Positions 33,244-44,650 of a stretch of DNA of 64,000 bases are shown piece by piece. The stretch is from positions 44,685,181 to 44,749,180 of the forward strand of contig CM060307.1 of assembly GCA_030674185.1 (NCBI GenBank). The letters run 5' to 3'. A program made the position numbers and the translations under genes. The DNA comes from Monoplex corrugatus (taxonomy: Eukaryota > Mollusca > Gastropoda > Littorinimorpha > Ranellidae). Every line of letters starts with the position of its first letter. Position 1 is the stretch's first letter. The notes under the pieces were generated by a model. It worked only from the letters and a program-made list of their open reading frames with translations. It did not search any database and was not told the origin of the DNA.

Positions 33244-34778
33244 TAGGTATTCCAAAGTGATTTTCAAATTTGAACTTGTCTGTATAAAAATCAGCTGGGA
33301 AAATAGATTTTCATTCTGAACACATACATACTTTATTTTTTAATGTGGGATAAAAAAAAATTAATTTTTTATGATTTTTTCCTTTCTTTTTGGACTTAGA
33401 AAAATTTCGCACGTTTTTTTAGGCCACATTCAGACATGCCTTGAACACGTATAAAATCACACAAGTCCAGAAAATCATTTCTGAGGAGGTTTTTACTTGT
33501 TAAGTTGATGTGCAAAAAACATGGACAGAAATGCATATCAATAAAAATACAGACCTATGAAAATGACAAAAAATAGCAAAATTGGACGCCGCCGTTCCAA
33601 ACAACTGGGCAAGGGACCCATTTTCATTAAATTCAAACTCCATTATCTTTAAGAAATACAATACAGTGACACTGAAATGAATCATATATGATAAACATAT
33701 TAAGGAATTTAACCCTAATTTTTTCCAGCTTCATCTGAAAACTGGTTGAAAAGATATCAAATGTCAAAAATGCGAAATATGCCGATTTGTCACAGTGAAA
33801 AAAATGGCGAATTTTACACACATTTGGTGCACCATAACTTTTTTCACTTTAAAGTTACAAAAATGGTTTTGATATCAAATTGCTCAGCATGACAAACTCT
33901 TTCAATGTAAAACAACCCCAGACATCTGTATGTTTAATCAAACCATATTTGGGTAAGGATAAAATACCTATTTTGAAAAAAATGTGTATTTTAACTTTTT
34001 GCAAGACTCCGTAACTTCTGTCACATTCATCCTACTGCAAAGTACCATATACCAAAATGATCAGTTTTTTATGATCTGTCAGTATAACAAACAAGACATT
34101 AGGTTTCAATCTTTCTGTAAACAAAAATCAGATGACAAAATTATAACAAATGTCAGCTGATAATAGTAACAAATAATGCGTTTTTGTTTACATATCGAAT
34201 CAAGACATGTACATCAACAACATTCATTCAAAGAAGTCATCTTCATAGTTTTTACATGCCAATTTGTTTGTTTTTTTTTATCATTAAACAATGATTAAAA
34301 CATGTCTTGACCTTTAACTGTTCCTTAACTGTGTGTAGAACATTATCAAAAGCTTCCACATCATTGTCTTGACCTTTCACTGTTGCTTAATCACAGTAGA
34401 TAACTGTCCTGGCCTTCAACTTAAACTGGTAGCACAAAAGATAGAAATCATCTCTTTTTACAAAAAACATGTAATGAAATGTAAAAAAATACTTGTCAGT
34501 GTCTATGATCAGTGATTCCCCTTCACAAGTGACAGGAAATTAAAACATGTTAAGATGCAGTTCATCATCATTGCTGTCAAAGTTGTCCAAAAGACTAGGT
34601 CTCCGCCCTCATCCTCATGAAGAGATCATCTGTGAGAAAAATAGTGTAGAGGGAAAGTATTAGTACATCTATCTGTTCTATCCTGTAGCGTAATGTGAAA
34701 ATCCCATTTGTAGGGACAAACAGGCCTATACATACAGAGCAAGAGGCAAATACTGACCAAAACAAAAACACCCAAAAA

Positions 34779-35944
34779 CAGGGGGTGGAATTGTTCGCCG
34801 TTAGACGGATTTCCGCTTTTTTAAAATCAGAATCCGCAGAAAAAAAATCAGACCTAAAAAATTCCCAAAATCGCTGTATTCTCAAATGGCTTGATCGGAA
34901 TGAGTTCTCGGAAGGGGAGCTTTAGCGTGCGCGAAACTGATTGCGCAGTCGGTCTCCAAGATGGCGATCAACTTGCAGATTGTTGAGCGAAGAAAAAACT
35001 GGACCTGGTACAAATGGTTGGCGATGGGAATGGACCGATGAAATTATCAAAGAGAATCGCATCGGGGATTTCATCCGCAAGGTGAAGGAGCCAGGCTACG
35101 CTCTCTGCATTGCATGCAAAAGCGATATCAACTACAACTCACGTGGTCGGATCGCCATCGAAGCCCATGTGAAACGCCCCAAACACAAAAAAGTGACTAT
35201 TGACTGAAGAATCAAGTAAATGATGTAAGGATTTGATCTCAAATGCTTCCAGTCTTTTCAGTGTTGATCAAGTCTGACAGTGATATACCTGAATGTTGAG
35301 TCAGTGTGAGGTGATAGTGATCTGACTGAATCAGTTAGTGTTGTCAGTGTGGAGAGTGACAGTGATATGACTGAATGAATTGATTGTTGTGTCAGTGTGT
35401 AGTGACAGTGATGTGGCTGAATGTTGTCAGTGTGGAGACTTTTACTGAACCCAAAATTGCTGCATCACACAAATATCAATTTTCAGTTGCACAGAGCCAG
35501 AGATATGCCTTCTCCAGACTAACACACACACAAATAAAGCCATTTGCCACTTCACATATGATATATATTTGAAAAGTTATTATCGAGACTGGCTCTCAAT
35601 GGCCTAGTGTATAATTTGGTGTTTAATAGACACCAAATGATATACTAGACCATTGTGAGCCAGTGTGGATAATAGTCTTAGAAAGATCATTTAAAAGTTG
35701 TGAATATCTAGATAACTGAGGTACAGATTTGTGAAAAAAAGGTGTTTCAGGGCTTGAATTGCTGAAAAAGGTGCCAGGAGAGGCCTTCAAAATGCTTTCA
35801 AAATGCTAATTTTGTTTTCGGCTGGGGGGCGTTGCCCCCCCTAGACCCCCCAGCAGGGGCGTTGCCCCTGCACCCCACCAGAGCCTGCGGCCCCTGGACC
35901 CCAGCCTTCCTCTTTTTTTTTTCAAGCAGCAATTCTACCCCCTG
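34779..35944 (+). mobile_element. hAT-like element inserted in T7a copy C
   Basis: 1166 bp with CAGGGGGTGGAATTG at the left and CAGGGGGTAGAATTG inward from the right. The site in copy B (4715-4735) is one A run (CCAAAAAACAAG); here A runs flank both sides, consistent with a 5-6 bp A-only duplication. It holds a zinc-finger reading frame (about 34961-35207), repeats of a GTGACAGTGAT/GACTGAAT type (35270-35420) and the GC-rich module at 35820-35905. Confidence 0.9.
34961..35207 (+). pseudogene. hAT-like N-terminal zinc finger, frameshifted
   Basis: ATG at 34961 starts MAINLQIVERRKN; after a slip in the A run near 34990 the frame continues GTNGWRWEWTDEI, FIRKVKEPGYALCIACKS and IEAHVKRPKHKK to a stop. 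C-x2-C with H-x5-H is a BED-like zinc finger as found at the N-terminus of hAT transposases. No catalytic region follows. Confidence 0.6.
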
Positions 35945-36937
35945 AAAAAACAAGAACATAAAACATGCAGGAACACAAGGACTTTTGTACCCCTGCTCAA
36001 TTAACTTCCCTGCCTGTCAAAGAGAAAGGATCAAGAGAGAGAGAGAGATTGGTGTGGAGCTGTAAGAAGCCTACCAGTATTGTCAGCTTTGAAAATAAAA
36101 TTATAATACCTTACCCTAACTCACAAAGCAGTGGGCAAAGTAAAATGTCCCATACATTTAGGCCTACTCAAATCAGCACAAAAAATTATCTCATAAACAC
36201 TATAGGCCTAGTTAGGAAGGTTCATAGTGTCCAACCCATTAACCTGGTAGGCCTACTTTATTTTGTTTAAATATTATTTTTGATGACAATAATAGTAATG
36301 ATAATAAATAGTAATGAATGATAGTAAACTAATAATGATAATAATAATGATAAATAGTAATGAATAATGATAGTAAAATAATAACAATAACAAAAATATA
36401 ACAATATTAATAATAATAAGTTAATAAACTTTTAAAGCTGTTGAACTAGGTGATAATAATATTGGGCCTAAAATTATAGGATTGATAAACATGCAAATTT
36501 GTTTCAATGGTACCATTCAGGAAGTTTACACAAAGGCAGAAAAGAAAAAGGTGTAACATTGTGAAATTATTGAACGACACTGAACCAGATCGAGTGAAGT
36601 CAAGGGAGGGCACTCGGCCGATTCGACTATCGATCGATCAAAGCGTTGGTCACGTGACCACAATAAATCGCTAATCTCTCATTAACATCATTATAAATAA
36701 ATATAATAACGGCATGGATTATTAAAAAAATCTTTTGTAAACATTTTCCTTTAATCATATGCCTGATCTCACTCTGTAAAATTACCGCACCCCAAACCGT
36801 CACCTACCCCTACCTTCTAACATATTCATGATACTGTGGGTGCTGCAGCTGTGCGCTTTCCAAACAATTATATTCTAAAATCAGGAAAGAAAATGTCGAA
36901 AAGTAATAGTAAACAAACTGCAAGATATTTCACTTAC

Positions 36938-37039
36938 CCTCTAGATAAGTTGGATCGCTTGATTCGTCGTGGCTGGAGCGGTCGACGTAAACTTCGACGT
37001 CCATGTGCTCGCCCGAACGATCTTCGCGTGTGTCGGCAT
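36938..37039 (-). pseudogene. T7a exon 1, copy C (frameshifted)
   Basis: Counterpart of 5750-5852 with the ATG kept but one base missing right after it, so the acidic frame is lost. The GTAAGT donor is intact. Confidence 0.55.
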
Positions 37040-37790
37040 TGCGCGTCAGACGCTAAGAGAAAGTGAAAATATGTTGCTTTTTCTCAGTCCTCGAGGAAGA
37101 CGGCCAGTGGTTGAATCCGTATGCAACTAGCAGAAGTTGAAACCTTGACCTTTTGCACAGTGGAAAATATGGCGAGATTGGTTTTGAGTAAGGTCACGAA
37201 ATCATCGACAGAAGTTTTTAACGCACGAAACGACCGACTAAATGGAAGCCTATCAGTTCACTTTATACATCGGATGAAAGCAAGTTTAGTCGTCTTTTTG
37301 ACTGTGTAAATGGTTTGTTGATATCTGACCCAGCGTATCTCCTCGAGGCGAGTTTTCAAGGTAGGTGTCAAAACCGCGTTCCGATTTCGTCGTTTCAGTT
37401 GCAGCAAAATCGCAATTTAGTACCCATCATCAAAAGCATATTTCAAACAGTAAATGTTACACATTGATTTATTTTGACTTTAAACAAGGCTTAAAGGATC
37501 ACAGATCAACATGATCTATGTTTTTTATTTCTGACACTGCACTTTGTTGAGAACGAGCAAGTTGAAAACCAGTGAAAAATCGCACTTTGCCGTACTTTTC
37601 GCCGCCCGCGAAGAGCACTTTGGAATACCTACTGTCAATATTCATGGAAAAGACGAACTGAAGTTGCCTGGCTTTCTGTCTTCTGAGATAACGTGCTGGT
37701 TTGTGATTGAAATGATCGTTGCCAGTTCTGATCATATAGCTTAAAATCTATTCATATAATCCCACAGCAGAGTAAAACTTACTCATAAGA

Positions 37791-39909
37791 TACAATACAA
37801 TACAACAATACTTTATTTGTATAGCGGAAAATCTTGATAAAATCAAATCTAAGCGCTAAAACATGCACACGGCTAAAATGGGGAGAAAGAATAAAAGCAA
37901 TGGAAAATTATAGAGAGCATATTATATACAATTATATATTACAATGTGATTCCCCTCCGAGTGGAGACAGGCTGCAGAGGGGATTGAGTGAGGTCAGGAT
38001 TTTATGCAGAGGAGAAAAGGTGAGTTTTGAGAGCGGACTTGAAGGAGACGAAAGTAGGTTGCTGACGGACAGAGAGAGGAAGTTTGTTCCAGGAAAGTGG
38101 ACCAGAAACGGAGAAGGCTCGTGGACCATAGGTATTGAGCTTTTGCGTGGAAAGCGAAAAGTCAGAGGATCGGAGGCAGAGCGGAGGGTACGTGAGGGAA
38201 CATAGATCTCAAGTAGGCTTGACAGGTAATCGGGGGCTGCGTTATTGAGGCTTTTGTAGCACATGGTGTCTAGTTTGTACTGTATGCGCTTTGATACAGG
38301 GAGCCAGTGAAGTTGTGCCAGGAAAGGAGATATGTGGTCAGCTTTTTTTCTTTTTGAGTACAAGGCATGCAGCATTGTTTTGAATGCGCTGCAGGATGTG
38401 AATGTTGGAGGCAGGAAGACCAGACAGGAGTGAATTGCAATAGTCAATGCGAGACATTATGAAGGAGAGAACGAGTTTTGCAGTTGTTTCGACAGAGAGA
38501 TACTTCCTGATCAGGCTTATACGATGGAGGTGATAGTAGCAAGATCTGGCAGTTTGAGAAACAGTTGTTCATGGAGAGGGTAGAGTCAAGGCAGACACCA
38601 AGGTTTTTAGCTGAATCAGAAATTGGGACTGATGTGTTACATAATGGGAGAGAAAGAGGAGGCAGCTGAGAAAGTTTCTGACGGGTGCCAATGATAGCTT
38701 CTGTCTTGTCGTCATTAAGCTGAAGTTTGTTGAACGTCATCCAGTTCTTAATGTCGGAGTAACACTCAGTGGTGCGAGTCAAGAGGCAATGTATATTGTC
38801 TGGTGTGTCACTGTCTAGAAGTTGGATGTCATCAGCATAGAAGTGGTGTTTTATAGAGTGGGAGTTGATGATGGTGGACAGGGGGGAGGTGTAAAGAGTG
38901 AAAAGAACAGGGCCAAGGACAGATCCTTGTGGAACACCACAGGTCAGGTATGCAGGTTGAGAGTAAGTGCCATTAATGAGAACAGTTTGTTTTCTGTTTG
39001 ATAGATATGAAGTGAACCAGGAGAGAGCAATGTCACAGATGCCAAAAGTATGATGAAGTCTAGAAAGGAGAATACCATGATGAATGGTATCAAAGGCTGC
39101 AGACAGATCAAGGAGTGTGAGGAGAGAGACTTTGCCAGTATCAGTTGCAAGGAGGAGATTGTTGAGAATGTGTAGCAGGGCAGTTTCAGTGCTATGGCAC
39201 TGGTGGTAGGCTGACTGGAAAGGATTGAGGAGATTGTTGCAGACAGGTGAGAGTTCAGCTGGTTGAGGACAACTTTTTCTATGAGTTTTGACAAGAAAGA
39301 GAGATTAGAGATAGGCCGGTAATTTTTCAGTTCATTTGGGTCTAAATTGTATTTCTTGAGGAGAGGGTGAACAATAGCAGACTTGAAAGAATCTGGGACA
39401 GTTCCATTTTGAAGAGAAGTGTGATGATGTCGGTGATGAATGGGAGGAGAGTAGGGAGACAGTCAGAGTAGAGAGAACCTGGAAGAGGATCCAGTTCGCA
39501 GGGTTTGAATGACATGGATCTGATTGTGTTGAGAATTTCTTCTTGTGAGACTGGGGTAAAAGTAGTAAGGTGTGCCAGAGAAGGAAGGGTCAGGTGGGCA
39601 TGGTTGACAGGGTGTCCTGTCAAGCCTGTCACGAAGAGTGTATTTTGGTGGTGAAATACTTGGAGAATACAGATGGGAGTTCTTCATTTGTGTGTTTTGT
39701 TGGGAGAGGTAAATCTTTTCGTGTGTCAAGGAGATGATTCATGGTTGTAAAGAGTTCTCTTGAAGAAGAGGCATTCAGGATTTTGGTTTGGAAATAGCTT
39801 GTTTTTGCAGATGCAATGAGGGTGGATACTTTTGTTTTAGAGGCTTGGAAAAGTTGCCTATGTATAGTGAGTTTGGATTTGCGCCAGCGGCGCTCTGCTC
39901 TGCGGCGGG
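37791..39909 (-). pseudogene. CR1/L2-like LINE, reverse transcriptase part
   Basis: Read on the minus strand in broken frames: CARRRAERRWRKSKLTIHRQ (linker after the endonuclease), PKYTLRDRLDR and [36 protein letters not shown] sequence, FYADDIQLL with the catalytic YADD at 38828-38839, LQLNDDKTEAIIGT, and the C-terminal HISPFLAQLHWLPVSKRIQY...PDYLSSLLE block typical of CR1/L2/Rex-type LINEs. The 3' end is an (AATAC)n tail near 37791-37815. Several frameshifts. It continues beyond the P element at 44509-44650. Confidence 0.85.
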
Positions 39910-39941
39910 CACAGAACACTAAAACAACAGAAGGGACAAGC

Positions 39942-40789
39942 CCTCTTAGCGCGATCGAAAAACGCGTGCTGGTTGGCTCGGCTGGCCGCCATCTTGTTAA
40001 TGCTGAGATTCGCTGTCACGGCGAGCGATCACACACGCAGTGCGCTGCTCTCACATGGCTTGCCTCTGTTTACGTTTGTAACCTGACAGACTGTTTACGT
40101 ATGTGTGTGTAAAAGGAGAGAGAAGAAGGGAGGGGCAGGGTGGGGGGGGGGGGGGAATTGCCGATGCATGGGTAGAAAACTATTGCATGATACTCATAGT
40201 CATACCCAAAAAAAAAATTCTTACTTCTTTGAAAAGTGAAACTCTTCATTAGCCTGTCGCACTATTATTTTCACCCAGTCACTGCTTCAGAAACATTGAC
40301 CTGTCACTTAGTCAGTTAGTGTGTGTACTGGGACTGAGGGGGAGGATGTGTGTGTGTGTCTTACACTTCATACCATTAGTTTTTCTCTTTGTTATGTGTT
40401 GAGTCATCATTTTGTGTGTGCTTAGCTTCTGAATTTATGTTAGTATTGTTACACAAGCAATCAGTCGATCTTTTCAGGTTTAATGTCATTGTCAACAGCG
40501 AGGATTATTTAAAAGATGGTACCTTTAGACATTTGATTATAACATGCGCCACACACATGAGACAGAAGTCATACACGACAAGTAAGTGATTGAGTTTCAC
40601 AATTTTTTTCTGTGAAATTACAAGTGTTCATCACTTCAGAGTTTTTGCCTGTCGTATACAACAACATAAAAATGAAGAACTCAGAATAAAAAAAAAACAA
40701 CAATAAAGTAATATAATACAGAATTCACACATGTAAAATTCATGATTTAAAATGTACTCACATGACTTGACAAAGACATGCCTGGACAT
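39942..40789. other. P element 3' non-coding region
   Basis: Between the left inverted repeat and the internal repeats there is no gene on either strand. It has a G run at 40140-40156 and a GTGTGTGTGTG tract at 40350. Subterminal sequence of this kind may hold transposase-binding sites; I see no proven one. Confidence 0.45.
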
Positions 40790-41138
40790 CTTCCCAAAAT
40801 GATCAGCCACAGCGGTGTATAATTCACAGTTAATCCAGCTCCAACAGCACTCATTCCAGGAATGTTCATATCTCAAGTGTCTTGTCAGCCACAGCGGTTT
40901 ATAATACACAGTTAGTCTTCACATGTTAAGTTTCTCGTCATCCACAGAAATGTAGTAAAATATTCACTGTTGCATTAATGGCCCATGAGTGTTCACAGGT
41001 GTGTAATACACAATCAAATCTAAAATCCACAGATGAACTACATAATTGTTCACAAGTTCAGTTCCTTATCACAATATCAGCTACAGCAGTGTGTTATGTT
41101 CACAGTTAAATCCAGCTGAAATAGAGGTCTGTAAATGT
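40790..41138 (-). repeat. Degenerate ~100-bp repeats next to the P transposase stop
   Basis: At least three imperfect units with CAGCCACAGCGGTGTATAAT / CAGCCACAGCGGTTTATAAT / CAGCTACAGCAGTGTGTTAT and an ACATGTTAAGTTTCT block follow one another up to the stop codon at 41139. They form the 3' UTR of the transposase gene. Function unknown. Confidence 0.6.
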
Positions 41139-43707
41139 TCACATGTTAAGTTTCTTGTCCTTGTTCAGTTCTGCACCTCTGACTTTTGACTTCAGTTGCT
41201 GATTGAACAGTTTCACTTCGTGGTAAATCCTGATGTTGCAATAAGCAGCAATAAGGCTTGCCAAACATTCACACTCACAATTCAGATCATCTGTTTGTGA
41301 CTTGACAAAGCTGTTCAGAATAGTTTGCCTTGGGTTGGCTCTTGGCAATCCCTTTGATGTAGCTACTCTGAAGTGAAGTTCAAAGCATCTGAAAACCTGC
41401 AGCAGTGGCTCACTGACACGAACCAGGCATCCAAGTTTAAACTCTTTGAGTGACACAAGTGAGGGAGTTTCTCCAGTTGCCTCATTTGCACTGATGGTGA
41501 ACTTTTCCACACAGAGAGGACAGTCGTTTTTCTGCTTGAACTTCCTCACGACAGCACCAGCAATGTACTGAACAATGTCTGACTCGACGGGTGGCAGTTC
41601 CATCTCCAAGTCTGTGAAGGAAGAGGAAACCAAGTTGTTCTCACAACTGAAGGAGTTGGTTTCGATGGGGTCTGCATGATCAGCATTCTCTGCATCACAT
41701 TCAACGTCTGCTGTGCATGGGTTGACAATGGGATGGTGTCCATGCTCACCATCAGGCTGGCAGTTGGCACCAGCACTGATTGTCTTGTCCAAGAGCTCTG
41801 ATGTTGCAGAAGAACAAGACAGGCAACGGAGTGCATCGACATATGCTGGCAACGTCGGGTGGTCGTTGAAGCCATTGTAGCCACGTATTTGACTGTGAAG
41901 GTTCTCAACGTGATCCTGGTTACACTTTCTCAGGCACAAGTGTGTCAAGACCTCCTCCTCCATGATTAGCTTTTGGCTCAATCCCTTCATTGCCGAAAGC
42001 ACTAGGAGCCACCCTTTGTGACTTGGAATGTTGCTGGCCAGTTTGTCATTCTTTGGGTTTGTGAAACACCAGCTTTCCACAAAGTTGGAAAAGGAAGCAA
42101 ATCGAACCTGGTCACCCTCAAAATCACTCCTTGTGACCGGCTTCTTCCCGACTGGGGCGGAGAGGGAATGAGAGTCGACAAAATCCCACATGCTGTTCAC
42201 CGTCTCCACAAAGCATGCTGTTTGAAGAGCAGCCTCGGACATCAACGACTTTGACACATACAATTTCAAGGCAGCAGCGACTGAGTGGGAAAATATCTGG
42301 CATGCCAAGATGACTTTCATCTTTTTCCCTCTGGGCAGGGTGAAGTGACACTCCTTCAGCTTGGGAGCAGCGCGAATTGACCCGCCAGATGTTTCAAGGG
42401 AGAAGAGTTCTTGGAGGTGACACCACTTTGCAATCATTCTTTCTCCATCCCAGCTGAAGGAGATGTATTTCGTCATGAAATTGTTCAAGTTTTTGATGAG
42501 GTGTGGCGGATCTGGCATGACAAAGGACTGTGTAGTGCCATGAAACACATACGGTCGTTCCACACACACACCCATGTCTTTCATCCATTTCCATTGGCAG
42601 GATTCTTGGTCCATCACAATGGCATCAACATACAAACCAATCCCTGTGACGGCTCTGACGATTTCGGAAATGATGGCTGTCAAAGTAGGTGTTGCCAGGT
42701 TGTGCTTGGCAACAAAATACTCCAACACCTGCTTCCACTTCAGGGTCAGTCCCCTGATCATGACCAAAATTGCTTGGTCAGCGATTTCGTCACTCTGGTG
42801 ATGCTCGCCGCAGTTGACAAAGCCGACCAGCTCGTCACGATGACGACTGTAGGTCAGGGCTTTGGTCACAGTCATTCCATCCAAGGAGAGTGTCACTCTT
42901 TTCTCATGTTCTTCAAGTGCTAATGTTCTCAAGCGCATCATTTCCACCAGACTCTGACACAGACCGACCCCAGTCAACACAGTTGAAAAGCGCCTCCTGA
43001 GTGTTCTTGGATGTGGAAGCATAAACCCAACGGAGCGGAGAACGGCATAAGCAGAAGTGCTCCTAAAGTACACAGCGAGACACAACTCCATAGCCTCTTT
43101 CTCGGTGTCCCAGTTGATCCACTTTTTCTTCCGCATCATGATCTTGAATAAAGCTGCTGGAACAACTGGCAGGTCTTTGAGGAAATTCTCCAGGATTGCT
43201 TCTTTCTTTGCACGAAGAGATGCTACTTGTACAGCATGGCGCTTTATAAGTCTGACCTTGGCTGCTTGTGCTGTTTTGCATTTCCTTTCAAGTTGTTTGT
43301 TTTGTTTCTTGAGGTCTTCTAAAGCACGTTTGGCCTGCTTCAGCTCTCGGGCCAACTTCTCAGGATCTGGTTCGGACGCTTTCACCACGGGTCTAGTACT
43401 GTCTCTGTCACCATCACAATCATCACCATCACCTTCATGATATACAGAGCTGGAGGCAGTATCTTGTCGTCTCCTCTTTGGTACAGGCTCTCTGATCTTG
43501 GGCGGAGGTCGTCGACATTCCATGGATGGAGGAGGATTTGGGCAGCTGACAATGGTAGGCACGGCAGTCGGTAGCAGTCGAGAATGCTGAATGTCTGTAG
43601 GGCAGTTGAAAACTTTCTCATGAAAATGTACAGAGCACACCCTCTTCGACTTGATGTCAGCAATCTTGACGTCATCTCTCCTGATGTTGATGATCCACTT
43701 CTGGCAC
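41139..43707 (-). CDS. P-element transposase, exon 2 (residues 50-905)
   Basis: P transposase (THAP9-like) performs cut-and-paste with a GTP-dependent RNase H fold. After the acceptor TTTTGTTTCAG at 43708-43710 the frame completes the THAP domain: CQKWIINIRRDD, CSVHF and AVPT (98-101). Then a Pro/Lys-rich linker, a leucine-rich coiled coil (about 164-222), an HTH-like segment (SVGFMLPHPRTLRRRF) and the catalytic region. Candidate acidic residues are D326 in LSLDGM, D416 in IVMDQ, D449 in MPDPPHLIKNLNN and E651 in CNQDHVENLHSQIRGYNG. The region between D449 and E651 is the size expected for the GTP-binding insertion. The total of 905 aa matches full-length THAP9-type proteins. No stop or frameshift. 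Confidence 0.92.
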
Positions 43708-43848
43708 CTGAAACAAAATCAAAGTAAACATGAAATACATCCACAGTTGCCTCATAGCTCAGCTTGCCAACCACCACCAAGTATGTAGAATTTGTGATTA
43801 ACCAAGCTCACCTAATCACAGTCAGTCTCAGTCTCAAAGTCACTCTTA

Positions 43849-43948
43849 CCACACACAGACACACACACACACACACCAACACACACACACCGCACGCACA
43901 CAAACACACACACACACGCACGCACACACACGCACACACGCACACGCG

Positions 43949-43981
<33 letters not shown>

Positions 43982-43985
43982 TTAT
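43849..43985. repeat. (CA)n microsatellite in the P transposase intron
   Basis: Interrupted CA repeat with CG and CAAA interruptions, ending in a short TA tract. It lies inside the 539-bp intron (43708-44246), so its length should not affect the protein. The open frame through it is low-complexity only. Confidence 0.9.
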
Positions 43986-44246
43986 ATGCAAGGGATTATG
44001 TAGGTCAGGTTATCTAATGAAATATTGATAAAAAAAATATAAAGTTTCCATGCACATTTGCCTCCACATACATAACATAGGGTCTTGCATGTGCAGTTCA
44101 TGCACTGCATTTGTAAACAATGGGGCAGGCCGGTGTCGGTTGGCGGTGGCCTACACGTTGTCGGCGCACACTTTGTTTTGACAAGTCACACGTGTACACG
44201 CACACTGGCACTCAACACAAGAAGACTGAAAATAATACCAACTTAC

Positions 44247-44395
44247 CTCTCTCTGTCTGTCTCCGTATTTGGAAAATAGAAGAAGCGCACTGGCTTGCCT
44301 GTTCTTGGGTCAATACTTGTACGATTGTTGTTGCTGCAGTTGATCACACAACAGTAACACGCTCCGCGTTTGGTTACAGTACTGGTACTCGCCAT
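44247..44395 (-). CDS. P-element transposase, exon 1 (THAP N-terminus)
   Basis: ATG at 44395, 106 bp inside the element end. 149 nt encode MASTSTVTKRGACYCCVINC, then SNNNRTSIDPRTGKPVRFFY and FPNTETDRE, leaving in phase 2 at a canonical donor GTAAGT (44241-44246 reversed). Together with exon 2 it makes the C2CH zinc finger of a THAP DNA-binding domain: Cys near residues 15-20, the conserved Phe-Pro, Trp54, then C74-x2-H77 and AVPT. THAP domains of P transposases bind subterminal element DNA. The phases match exactly across the intron. Confidence 0.88.
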
Positions 44396-44508
44396 GCTGC
44401 CTCAGTCAGCATTTTAAAAAATGGCGCCCCGAACGTTTACGGAAATTGCCGGAACATACAGAGGAGGCGCTTGTCCCTTCTGTCTTATTTGTCTTCTGTG
44501 GCGGCGGG

Positions 44509-44650
44509 CACGTTTTGCACAGGCAATCTCATGAGGGGGTAGGGAGGCGGTCAGGTAAAAGACGGGTTGTGGCTGGAGCATGAGTGTCCAGAAGATGGTG
44601 GAGAGTAGTATAGAATTCATCGGCAAGGTTATGTGACTTTTCAGAAAGGA
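44509..44650 (-). pseudogene. LINE remainder on the far side of the P element
   Basis: Minus-strand frame with LLDTHAP-like sequence (HHLLDTHAPATTRLL) and AKRARR, which is the segment that should precede CARRRAERRW at 39890. It confirms that the P element split one LINE copy. Upstream LINE sequence is not recognisable past about 44650. Confidence 0.7.

Larger units (their letters stand above)
33244..37631 (-). mobile_element. T7a element, copy C (carries a hAT-like insertion)
   Basis: Ends TAGGTATTCCAAAGTG (33244) and CACTTTGGAATACCTA (37631). Without the hAT-like insert at 34779-35944 it is about 3.2 kb and collinear with copy B. I do not see a clean 7-bp duplication at its flanks (GCTGATAG versus CTGTCAA), which may reflect decay or rearrangement at the left duplication. 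GGTCACGTGACC is at 36648-36659. Exon 1 (36938-37039) has a 1-nt deletion and exon 2 near 34600 has lost about 25 nt, so this copy cannot make the small protein. Confidence 0.85.
39910..44500 (-). mobile_element. Complete P element, intact transposase gene
   Basis: 4591 bp with terminal inverted repeats of 32 bp (39910-39941 and 44469-44500; both begin CACAGAA and share ACAGAAGGGACAAGC at the inner end) and an exact 8-bp duplication, GCGGCGGG (39902-39909, 44501-44508). CA ends, inverted repeats of about 31 bp and 8-bp duplications are the marks of P elements. LINE coding sequence lies on both sides, so it inserted into an existing LINE. The two-exon transposase gene fills 41139-44395 on the minus strand. 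This is the only element here whose transposase reads through without a break. Confidence 0.93.

Noticed and set aside
33244..33250. 7-bp TSD for T7a copy C
   Set aside because: Flanks GCTGATAG and CTGTCAA do not match, so a TSD for this copy is not claimed.
41546..43780. Other open frames on both strands within the P transposase
   Set aside because: Shadows of the long coding exon in other frames; no motifs.
43764..44003. Open frame of about 79 codons rich in His/Thr
   Set aside because: It is the translation of the CA microsatellite in the P transposase intron; low complexity only.
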